From Geomonas paludis (GTDB lineage: Bacteria > Desulfobacterota > Desulfuromonadia > Geobacterales > Geobacteraceae): a stretch of 64,000 nucleotides of DNA. The notes beneath the pieces were generated by a model. It had not been told where the DNA came from, did no database searches, and was given only the letters and a program-made list of their open reading frames with translations. The first letter of the stretch is position 1, and the number at the start of each line of letters is the position of its first letter. Made by a program: the position numbers and the translations under genes. Of the stretch, positions 7,632-14,379 are shown piece by piece. The DNA lies in the NCBI RefSeq assembly GCF_014193585.1, contig NZ_BLXY01000005.1:124001-188000 (forward strand), written 5' to 3'.

Positions 7632-8428
7632 TCTGCAAAAACACCCTGGCCATCCTGCTCCTTGCCTTGCTCGCCTTCCTGCAGCCGGCCCAGGCCGCCC
7701 CGGTGGAGCAACCGGAGACGGTCTGCATCCAGTGCCACGGTTCGCTGCCAGACCGGCTCGGGGCGCCGGTGAAATTGTGGCGCAGTAGCATCCACGCCGA
7801 AAACGGCATCTCCTGCAACGGCTGCCATGGCGGCGACCCCAAGGACGCGGCCAACGCCATGACCCCGCAACGAGGCTTTCTGGGTGCTCCCAAGGAGAAG
7901 GATATCCCCGCCTTCTGCGGGCGCTGCCACCCCGGGGTCTACAAGGATTACCTCTCCAGCGCCCACGGCAGGGCGCTTGGCGCCGGCGGTCCCACCTGCG
8001 TGACCTGCCACGGCAACCACCAGGTGGTGAAGGCGTCACTGGCGCTCATCAACGAAAAGAGCTGCACCCGCTGCCACAGCTTCGACAGGGCGCGCGCCAT
8101 CAGGGACGCGATGCAGCAGACCGAGGCATATATCGACAACATCTCGCGCAGGATTGCCGCCTTCCAGGTGAGCGGAGTGGACACCGAGAAGATGGGCAAG
8201 TCGCTGTTCGCGGTGAGAAACCGATTTCACACCCTGTTCCACGACGTGGACGTGGCCCGGGTCAAGGGGGAGTCGGCGGCCATCAACCAGGAGTTGGGGA
8301 AACTGGATGCGGCCCTCAAGGAGATCGAGCGGTCGCACGAGAAAAGGCGCCTTGCGGGGGGGATCGCGGTCGGGTTCATGCTCCTGCTCGCGGTCCTGTT
8401 TCACCTGATGAAGAAGAGCTACGACTAG
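7628..8428 (+). CDS. Pentaheme c-type cytochrome of the bc complex
   Basis: The ATG at 7628 overlaps the cytochrome b stop (ATGA). The 266-residue product has a signal peptide, five CXXCH heme motifs (CIQCH, CNGCH, CGRCH, CVTCH, CTRCH) in the first half, a helical region, and one C-terminal membrane helix (about 243-260) with a basic cytoplasmic tail. It takes the place of cytochrome c1 and would carry electrons from the Rieske centre to periplasmic cytochromes. The gene ends in CTAG shared with the convergent acyltransferase stop. Confidence 0.93.
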   Translation: MICKNTLAILLLALLAFLQPAQAAPVEQPETVCIQCHGSLPDRLGAPVKLWRSSIHAENGISCNGCHGGDPKDAANAMTPQRGFLGAPKEKDIPAFCGRCHPGVYKDYLSSAHGRALGAGGPTCVTCHGNHQVVKASLALINEKSCTRCHSFDRARAIRDAMQQTEAYIDNISRRIAAFQVSGVDTEKMGKSLFAVRNRFHTLFHDVDVARVKGESAAINQELGKLDAALKEIERSHEKRRLAGGIAVGFMLLLAVLFHLMKKSYD

Positions 8429-8922
8429 AGTTTCTTGAGTCCGAAGAGGAACTTCTGGTACTGGACTTGGCCGTTTTCCGTGAGGGGGTGGGTGATCCGG
8501 GCCAGGGGTTCCGCGGCCGGGGGGCCGTAGAGGACGGCGGGGGGGACGTTGCGGGTGACTACGCTCCCCGCCACCACCACGGCCCCTTCGCCGATGGTAA
8601 CGCCGTGCAGGATGGTGCAGTTGGGGCCGATGAAGGCATCCTTCTCGACCACCACCCCTCCCTTCACCTCCTGGGGAGCGCGGTCGCCCAGGTAGAAATG
8701 GGCGAAGATGATGCACCGCAGCCCGATGGTGACGTTGTCCCCGATCTCGATCTTCTCCGGGTGCTGCTCGTCGATGTAGACCATCTGGCTGATCCAGACG
8801 TTCCTGCCGATCCGGACCCCGCGCATCCGGTGCAGCCACGGGCGCAACGTGTACCCCCCCGGGGCGACCATGGCGAGCCTCCCCAGCACCCTCTGCAGGA
8901 TCCTGAGTCGCATCACCGCCAC
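8425..8922 (-). CDS. Left-handed beta-helix (hexapeptide-repeat) acyltransferase
   Basis: A 165-residue protein with repeated [LIV]Gxxxx hexapeptides (VRIGRNVWI, IEIGDNVTI, AFIGPNCTI, VTIGEGAVV), the hallmark of trimeric left-handed beta-helix acetyl/acyltransferases. It starts at a GTG directly after the acyl-carrier-protein stop; an ATG three codons later is also possible. As the last gene of the module with an ACP and an AMP-forming ligase, it plausibly transfers an acyl group from the ACP or CoA onto a sugar amine or hydroxyl. The acyl donor and acceptor are inferred from context only. Confidence 0.82.
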   Translation of the reverse strand: MAVMRLRILQRVLGRLAMVAPGGYTLRPWLHRMRGVRIGRNVWISQMVYIDEQHPEKIEIGDNVTIGLRCIIFAHFYLGDRAPQEVKGGVVVEKDAFIGPNCTILHGVTIGEGAVVVAGSVVTRNVPPAVLYGPPAAEPLARITHPLTENGQVQYQKFLFGLKKL

Positions 8923-9192
8923 CTACCCTTCGCTGTCGGCGCAGGGGACCCCACTGCGCTTTCCTTCCACGAAGGCCGCCACCCGCTGCACCGAGTCGAG
9001 GTTCTCCGGGATCAGCTCCTCGTCCGTCACGGCCACCTGGTAATGTTCCTGGAGGTAGGCCACCAGTTGCAGGATCCCCGTTGAATCGACGATCCCCTCC
9101 CTGATGAAGGAGCTGTCGTCGGTAAGCTCACCGGCGTCGCCGAAGAGAAAGTTTTCCACCACGAAACTCCTGATCTCATCCTTTACGTTCAT
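8923..9192 (-). CDS. Acyl carrier protein
   Basis: An acidic 89-residue protein with the four-helix ACP pattern and the phosphopantetheine attachment site GIVDST, Ser37. It differs from housekeeping ACP (usual motif DSL) and lacks fatty-acid-synthesis neighbours. Instead it lies between the NadE-like gene (24 bases upstream) and the hexapeptide acyltransferase (no gap). It is probably the dedicated carrier for the acid activated by the AMP-forming ligase of the same module. Confidence 0.88.
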   Translation of the reverse strand: MNVKDEIRSFVVENFLFGDAGELTDDSSFIREGIVDSTGILQLVAYLQEHYQVAVTDEELIPENLDSVQRVAAFVEGKRSGVPCADSEG

Positions 9193-9216
9193 CTGTCGCC
9201 TCCTTTGCCGGTACGG

Positions 9217-10206
9217 TCATTCCCACTCCACCTCTTCCACCAAAAGCGGCGGAAGGTGCAGATAGCGCGTGGTCTTTCGCTTGGTATCGATGTCCCGGAA
9301 CACCATCCGCACCTGTTGCGGCTCGAGCCCCAGGACGGCGGCAGTGCTTTCCGCCGTGACGTTGTTGTTTCGGGCGTAGAGACAGAGGTCCATCATCTGG
9401 TAGGGGAGCGAGAAGTAGAACTCGTCCTGTCCCTGGGCCAGCGAGTAGGTGTCGGTGGTCGGTTTCCGGCTGCGGATCTCCTCGGGGATACCCAGGAATT
9501 CCGCAAGCTGGTACACCTGGGACTTGTACAGGTGGGCGATTGGCTTGATGTCGGCGGCGCCGTCGCCGAGCTTCACGAAGAAGCCCTGATCGTATTCCAG
9601 GCGATTGGGGGTGCCGGCAACGGCGTAGTTGAGCCGGTCGGCATGGTAGTACTCCAGCATCTTCCTGATGCGCTGCTTGAAGTTGGTGGCGGCCACGATC
9701 TCCAGGTAGGGCTGCAGCGGGAGACGCACGGTCGACTGTACCTGCTGGGCGTTCTGGGTGACCAGGTAAAAGGACGTGAAGCGGGGCTGGCTCGCCACCC
9801 CGGAGATGACGATCTTGGAGGCCCAGCCGTCACCGTACTCCGGCACCACCATCCTCACCGCGTTGTCGTACTTCTCGTAGAACCCCACGGACTGCAGAAT
9901 GCCGGAGATGTCCTCGACGATGGTCGCGATGCCGAGCGCCCCGGCGACCTTGCCGCTCAAGGCCAGCGTCTCCCGCGCCGAATGCCGTTCCGGCATTTCC
10001 AGGGCGATCACCCGCTCCCGGCCCAGCGCCCGCACCGACAGTGCGGCAGTGACGCTGCTGTCGATCCCGCCGGAAAGGGCCACGACCACCCCTCCCCTTT
10101 TCACCTGGTTGCGCATCAACTCCCTGATCCTGGCGCAGATCCGGTCGGCCTCGCATTGCGGGTCGAGCCGGAGCACCTCGGGGGAAAATCCTTTGGTCGT
10201 TGTCAT
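9217..10206 (-). CDS. NadE-like ammonia-dependent ATP pyrophosphatase (NAD synthase family)
   Basis: 329 residues from the ATG at 10206 (AAGAAGG upstream). The N-type pyrophosphatase loop SGGIDSS (45-51) and the segment GFFVKLGDGAADIKPI closely follow the ammonia-dependent NAD synthetases. The protein is longer than the usual 250-280 residues, with an insertion and a C-terminal tail rich in Leu and Glu. It could be the housekeeping NAD synthase. Its position between an AMP-forming ligase and an ACP suggests instead an amide-forming enzyme that adenylates a carboxylate of a pathway intermediate. Family sure, substrate unsure. Confidence 0.8.
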   Translation of the reverse strand: MTTTKGFSPEVLRLDPQCEADRICARIRELMRNQVKRGGVVVALSGGIDSSVTAALSVRALGRERVIALEMPERHSARETLALSGKVAGALGIATIVEDISGILQSVGFYEKYDNAVRMVVPEYGDGWASKIVISGVASQPRFTSFYLVTQNAQQVQSTVRLPLQPYLEIVAATNFKQRIRKMLEYYHADRLNYAVAGTPNRLEYDQGFFVKLGDGAADIKPIAHLYKSQVYQLAEFLGIPEEIRSRKPTTDTYSLAQGQDEFYFSLPYQMMDLCLYARNNNVTAESTAAVLGLEPQQVRMVFRDIDTKRKTTRYLHLPPLLVEEVEWE

Positions 10207-10292
10207 AAGGCACCTTCTTTCACGCCCCTGCGCCACGGGTCGTGCAGCATGAGTTGAAGTTGTATCGGGGTGGTGTGCCTCTAAACCCTGCC

Positions 10293-11837
10293 TCAACCGC
10301 ACAGGGCCAGGCAGGAGGCACGGTCGATCTTGCCGCTTGGGTACTTGGGGAGCGCCGCGACCAGCCTGATCTCCCCCGGGATCTTGTGCCTGGGCAACCG
10401 GGCATGGCAAAAAGAAAGCAGAGTCCGGTCGCTGGGGTTCCCTCCCAGGGGAACCGCCAGTGCCACCAGCTTCTTGCCCAACAGCGGGTCATCCAGGCCG
10501 AGCACTACCACCTCCAGCAGCGTCCCGCTGGACATGAGCACCTCCTCGATCTCCTGCGGATCGATCCGGTGCCCCCCCACCTTGAGCAGGTGGTCCTTCC
10601 TGCCGGTCACGTAGAGATAGCCGTCGGCGTCGCGGTAGCCGAGGTCGCCGGTATGGTAGCCGTTGCCGTCCAGCACGCGGGCGGTCGCCTCGGGGTCGTT
10701 CCAGTAGCCGACCATGATATTGGGCCCTGACGCCACCAGTTCGCCGCATGCACCGTCGGGAAGCTCCTCCCCCTGCGCATCCAGCACCCGCACGGTCACA
10801 CCCGGGATGGCCCTGCCGATGGAGCCGAGCTTTTCCGGAAGCCGCTCCGGCTCGACGTAGGTGAGCCGCGCCGCCGCCTCTGTGGCGCCGTACATGATGA
10901 AAAGCTTGGTGTGCGGAGGGAGTACCTGCAGCAGCCGCTCCTTGATTTCGCGCGGCATGTGGCCGCCGGCCTGGGTGCAATAGCGCAGGCTGGGGAGCCG
11001 GTCCCGGAACGAGGCCAGCGGCGAGCGGTGCAAAAGGTAGGCGTAGGTCGAGGGCACCCCTGAGAACCCCGTCACGCCCTCTTCGGCCATCTGCCTGATC
11101 ACCGACGCGGTGTAGGCGAAGTTGTTGTTGATCACCACCGTCCCCCCCACCGCAATGTGGGTGTTGAGCAGCGATTTACCCATGACGTAAAAAAACGGGA
11201 GCACCACCATCTGGATGTCGTTCTCGGTAAGGCGCAGGTACTGCGTGATGGAGCGGGTGTTGCTTACGATGTTGCGGTGGGACAACATCACCCCCTTGGG
11301 CTGTCCGGTGGACCCCGAGGTGTAAATGATGCTGGCCAGGGCCTCAGGGGAAACCTTGCCTGCGCCTTCGGGAAGCTCCTCCGCCATGAGCGCCTCGTCC
11401 CACCCCCATACCAGGCGCGGCTCGTCACCGGGGACGGAGGTGTCGATGGCGACCAGGAAGCGGACCGATGGGGGGACCAGGTGGAACTGCTGCAACAGGT
11501 GGCCGCCCCCCTGCTCCACGATGATGCCCGCCGGTTGCAGTTCATCCAGCAGTCGGCCCAGCGTTTCCTGCCCGGTCTCCACATTCAGCGGCACGGCCAC
11601 CGCTCCGGCCTTCAGCACGCCGTAGTAGCTCGCCGCGTACTTCACGCCGTTGCTCAACAAGATCACGATCCTGTCTCCGGGCAGCACTCCCCGCTGCAGC
11701 AGGAACCCGGCCAGCCGGCTCGCCGACCGGTTCAACTGCCGGTAGCTGACCCGCTCCCCGTCGTGGACCAGTGCGACCTTGTCCGGGCGCGCCGCCGCGC
11801 TCGATTCCAGGAAACTATGCACCATCTGCAGTTCCAT
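10293..11837 (-). CDS. AMP-forming acyl/aryl-acid ligase
   Basis: A 514-residue adenylate-forming enzyme. Present are the P-loop YTSGSTGQPKG (about 172-182), the YGATEAA motif, YHTGDLGYRD, and the C-terminal lysine motif PSGKIDRA. The ATG at 11837 follows GGGAG and lies 23 bases inside the upstream asparagine-synthase gene, so translation is coupled. No carrier domain is fused, consistent with loading the separate ACP two genes on. The substrate is not deducible from the motifs; short hydroxy- or amino-acids are plausible given a comparable ligase/ACP/acyltransferase set that makes the tetronate side chain of Vibrio cholerae O1 antigen. Confidence 0.88.
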   Translation of the reverse strand: MELQMVHSFLESSAAARPDKVALVHDGERVSYRQLNRSASRLAGFLLQRGVLPGDRIVILLSNGVKYAASYYGVLKAGAVAVPLNVETGQETLGRLLDELQPAGIIVEQGGGHLLQQFHLVPPSVRFLVAIDTSVPGDEPRLVWGWDEALMAEELPEGAGKVSPEALASIIYTSGSTGQPKGVMLSHRNIVSNTRSITQYLRLTENDIQMVVLPFFYVMGKSLLNTHIAVGGTVVINNNFAYTASVIRQMAEEGVTGFSGVPSTYAYLLHRSPLASFRDRLPSLRYCTQAGGHMPREIKERLLQVLPPHTKLFIMYGATEAAARLTYVEPERLPEKLGSIGRAIPGVTVRVLDAQGEELPDGACGELVASGPNIMVGYWNDPEATARVLDGNGYHTGDLGYRDADGYLYVTGRKDHLLKVGGHRIDPQEIEEVLMSSGTLLEVVVLGLDDPLLGKKLVALAVPLGGNPSDRTLLSFCHARLPRHKIPGEIRLVAALPKYPSGKIDRASCLALCG

Positions 11838-13872
11838 GGTCTCTCCCGTCAGTGGGGGGTGACTCCGCTGTCCAATCCCGCCCCTCTGCCCTTCGCTCAG
11901 CACCGTAGCGCACCAGGTCCGGGCTCACCCTGCGCACCCCCCTGTAGGAGGCGGAGACCAGGAACTGCCGGTGCAGGATCTCGGTGGAGAGCACCCCCAT
12001 GAGCGCCATGTTGGCGAACTCCCCGACCGTCCCCGGCGGGGCCTCCAGTACCCGTTGGTAGAGGCGCGCCACCTTGCCTGGGTCGAAGTACCCGCTCGAC
12101 TTGAGGCTCGGCCCGGACAGCAGTTCGTCGACATAGTCCGCAGGCGCGGTCGCCGTGAACAGTGCGCTCACCGGCGCCCGGTACGGGTGTTTCGGCCGGT
12201 CGGCGATCCGCTGCGGCAGCAGATGGCGGCACGCCCTGCGCAGTAAATACTTCTCCTGCAGTCCCCTCATCTTCCACTTAGCCGGGAGCCGGAAGGCGAA
12301 ATCGATGACCCGGTAGTCCAGAAATGGGTGACGCATCTCCACCGAGTGAGCCATGGCGACCCGGTCCCCCTGCGAAGAGAGGAGAAAACCGGCCAGAAAG
12401 AGCTCGATTTCCAGCACCTGCGCGCGAGAAAAGAGATCCCGGTCGGCGAAGCCCTCCGGTAGCCAGCGGGCCACTTCCTCGCGGTGATCGTAGCCGGACA
12501 GACAGCTGCGATACTCAGGAGACAGGAAGGCGAGGTTGCGGATCCCTCCCCCCCAGCGCACGGCATGGGAGAAGAAGGGATCCTGCAGCTGCTCCGGCTT
12601 GGCGGCGAAGAACTCCTGCAGGAACGAGCGCCCGCGCGAGGGATTGTTGAAGATGTAGGGATAGAGCCGCTCCAAAAGCCGCGGCCGCCGTGCGGAATCG
12701 GGGCGCCTCCCCCAGTAGTCCCTGACCTTGGCCTCTTTGAAGATGTGGTACCCGCCCAGCATCTCGTCCGCCCCCTCTCCCGAGAGGACCACCTTGTACC
12801 CCTCCGAATGTACCAGTTGCGACAGCAGGAACATGGGGACCGGCGAACTGCGCAGGGTCGCCTGCTCACAGTGCCACACCGTTTCCGGCAGCAGGCGCCT
12901 GATCTGCTGGTCTTCCACCAGCACGCGCCGGTGGTCGGTCCCCAGGTGGCGCACCATTTCCTCCTGCGCCAGGCTTTCGTCGAAGGCCGCATCGGCAAAC
13001 CCCAGCGAGAAAGTTTTCAGGCGGCTTTTGCAGTGGCGCGCGATCAGCGTGGCGATGATGGAGGAGTCGAGCCCCCCGCTCAGGTAGGCCCCGACGGGGA
13101 CGTCGGCGCGCAGCCGCAGTCGTACCGCGTCTTCCAAAAGCTCGGCAAAACGCTCGGTAGCCTCGGGGAGCTCGAGCTTGCAGTGCTCTTCCGGTTGGGG
13201 GGGCGGGATGCGCCAATAGGCCCTGGGACGGCAGGGTTGACCTTTGACCTGCAGGTAGTGCCCCGGCGGCAGCGCCTCGATCCCCGCAAAGAAGGTCCTG
13301 CCGGGGAGGGTGCTCCAGAAAACGAACAGCTGCCCGACCGCCTCCGGGTCGAGTTCCCTCCGACCGGTCACGGCGAGGATGGCCTTGATCTCGGAAGCGA
13401 ACAGCAGTTGGCCGCCACTCCAGGTGTAGTACAGCGGCCGCACGCCGACGCGGTCCCTGGCCAGGAAGAGCTCCCCCTTGGTGCTGTCCCAGATCGCGAA
13501 GGCAAACTGGCCGTTGATCCTGTCCAGGCAGGCAGGGCCGTACTCCTCATACAGGTGCAGCAGCACCTCGGTGTCGGTCTGGGTGCTGAACCGGTGCCCG
13601 CGGGCAAGCAACTCCTGTTTCAACTCGAGGTAGTTGTAGGCCTCGCCGTTGTACACGATCCACAGTTCCCCGGTCTCGTTGCAGATGGGCTGGATGCCGC
13701 CGTCGATGCCGATAATGCTCAAGCGCAGATGCCCCAGGGCGACCCGGTGGTCGAGGTAGACGCCGGACTGGTCCGGCCCCCGGTAACGCAGCGGCGAGAT
13801 CATGGCCACCATCTGCTCCAGGCTGGGGGGGGGCTGCTCCGTTATGTTAATAATCCCTGCAATACCGCACAC
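11815..13872 (-). CDS. asnB: Asparagine synthase (glutamine-hydrolysing) homologue
   Basis: The GTG at 13872 puts Cys at position 2 (VCGIAGI), which must become the N-terminal nucleophile of the class II glutaminase domain; GGGAGGAG precedes it. RYRGPDQSG and YNGEAYN complete the glutaminase. The synthase domain shows SGGLDSS (265-271) and later ATP-site motifs. At 685 residues it is longer than housekeeping AsnB but typical of AsnB homologues in polysaccharide and natural-product loci, where they amidate uronic or other acids. It heads the five-gene module. A G9 tract lies at 13825-13833. True asparagine synthesis cannot be excluded. Confidence 0.88.
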   Translation of the reverse strand: MCGIAGIINITEQPPPSLEQMVAMISPLRYRGPDQSGVYLDHRVALGHLRLSIIGIDGGIQPICNETGELWIVYNGEAYNYLELKQELLARGHRFSTQTDTEVLLHLYEEYGPACLDRINGQFAFAIWDSTKGELFLARDRVGVRPLYYTWSGGQLLFASEIKAILAVTGRRELDPEAVGQLFVFWSTLPGRTFFAGIEALPPGHYLQVKGQPCRPRAYWRIPPPQPEEHCKLELPEATERFAELLEDAVRLRLRADVPVGAYLSGGLDSSIIATLIARHCKSRLKTFSLGFADAAFDESLAQEEMVRHLGTDHRRVLVEDQQIRRLLPETVWHCEQATLRSSPVPMFLLSQLVHSEGYKVVLSGEGADEMLGGYHIFKEAKVRDYWGRRPDSARRPRLLERLYPYIFNNPSRGRSFLQEFFAAKPEQLQDPFFSHAVRWGGGIRNLAFLSPEYRSCLSGYDHREEVARWLPEGFADRDLFSRAQVLEIELFLAGFLLSSQGDRVAMAHSVEMRHPFLDYRVIDFAFRLPAKWKMRGLQEKYLLRRACRHLLPQRIADRPKHPYRAPVSALFTATAPADYVDELLSGPSLKSSGYFDPGKVARLYQRVLEAPPGTVGEFANMALMGVLSTEILHRQFLVSASYRGVRRVSPDLVRYGAERRAEGRDWTAESPPTDGRDHGTADGA

Positions 13873-13926
13873 TTTACTCCTCCCGGTGCGCCGTCTCCCG
13901 CTCTCCGGCCGACGCAAAACCATTAA

Positions 13927-13954
13927 ACTATACCAATGTAACTTTTGGAAGCAA
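13927..13954 (-). promoter_or_regulatory. Putative promoter of the asnB module
   Basis: On the minus strand TTGCTT (13954-13949) and TATAGT (13932-13927) are separated by 16 bases, about 55 bases before the asnB GTG. It lies back-to-back with the Crp-type operator of the divergent plus-strand transcript. Confidence 0.45.
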
Positions 13955-14021
13955 CGCGCAGCGCCTTTTTTGGCGGGAGGCGGCGGAAGGTTAAAGAAGG
14001 AAGGGCTTGATCTTTCATTAG

Positions 14022-14064
14022 TGTGACAAGCGTCACAAGCGTTCGGCCGGCGAACTGCTACTGT
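14022..14064 (+). promoter_or_regulatory. Crp-family operator with class-II promoter geometry
   Basis: TGTGACAAGCGTCACA (14022-14037) is a perfect TGTGA-N6-TCACA dyad, the consensus of Crp and several Crp-like regulators. A -10-like TACTGT lies at 14059-14064. If that is the -10, the start would be near 14071 and the dyad centre (14029.5) falls exactly at -41.5, the class II activation position. No good -35 is present, as expected for an activator-dependent promoter. The resulting transcript would contain the whole riboswitch. Confidence 0.7.
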
Positions 14065-14090
14065 CTCGTTCAAACAAACAGCTGCAGGCA

Positions 14091-14173
14091 GATATCGATA
14101 ATACTAAAACTTCCGCGAGGAAGTGACGGAAAGCCTAAGGGTCTCACGCAGACAGCCGGGTTGCCGAAATATC
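14091..14173 (+). promoter_or_regulatory. GEMM-I riboswitch, probably GEMM-Ib (3',3'-cGAMP type)
   Basis: Core elements appear in order: a 5' strand GATAT with an AATACTAAA segment; a hairpin ACTTCC/GGAAGT capped by the GNRA tetraloop GCGA; the conserved GACGGAAAGCC; a second helix, GTCT paired with AGAC; and the closing strand GCCGGGTTGCCG followed by ATATC, which pairs with the 5' GATAT. This is the GEMM-I cyclic-dinucleotide aptamer. The AATACTAAA segment and overall wording recall the Geobacter metallireducens GEMM-Ib aptamer that selects cGAMP. Its 3' strand doubles as the left arm of the terminator. Confidence 0.88.
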
Positions 14174-14203
14174 CACTGGATACCATAGGCACCGGCTTTT
14201 TTT
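14154..14203 (+). terminator. Riboswitch-controlled intrinsic terminator
   Basis: AGCCGG plus TGCC (14154-14165, two-base bulge) pairs with GGCACCGGCT (14188-14197), with an inner TATCC/GGATA helix, followed by a run of seven T. The left arm overlaps the aptamer's 3' strand. Ligand binding should therefore hold it in the aptamer and prevent termination: an ON switch. Confidence 0.85.
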
Positions 14204-14250
14204 GCGTCCGGATTCCTCTGCAGCTAAAGACCAAAGGGAAAGGAGGCTAG

Positions 14251-14379
14251 ATGAGCACCCCAACCACGGCGGCCAGAAGCAAAGCAGGGCGCCAGCCAGG
14301 ACCCCCGGGGGGGGGCAGCAAGCACCCCCGGGAATACCGCCTGCCGAACCGGCACAAAAAACAGGAGGAAGCAGCCTAA
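14251..14379 (+). CDS. 42-residue leader ORF between riboswitch and adhesin-like gene
   Basis: An ATG at 14251 has a near-perfect ribosome site (AAAGGAGG, 4 bases before). It opens a 42-codon frame ending at TAA 14377-14379, whose last A is the first base of the next ATG (TAATG). The peptide is basic and rich in Pro, Gly and Arg, without a membrane segment. A G9 tract (14307-14315) lies mid-frame. The next gene's frame is open across this region, so adding one G would fuse the leader to the next protein. It may be a translational coupler rather than a functional peptide. Confidence 0.5.
   Translation: MSTPTTAARSKAGRQPGPPGGGSKHPREYRLPNRHKKQEEAA

Noticed and set aside
12484-13926. 480-codon plus-strand open frame over asnB
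   Set aside because: Shadow of the asparagine synthase homologue, which has intact catalytic motifs on the other strand.
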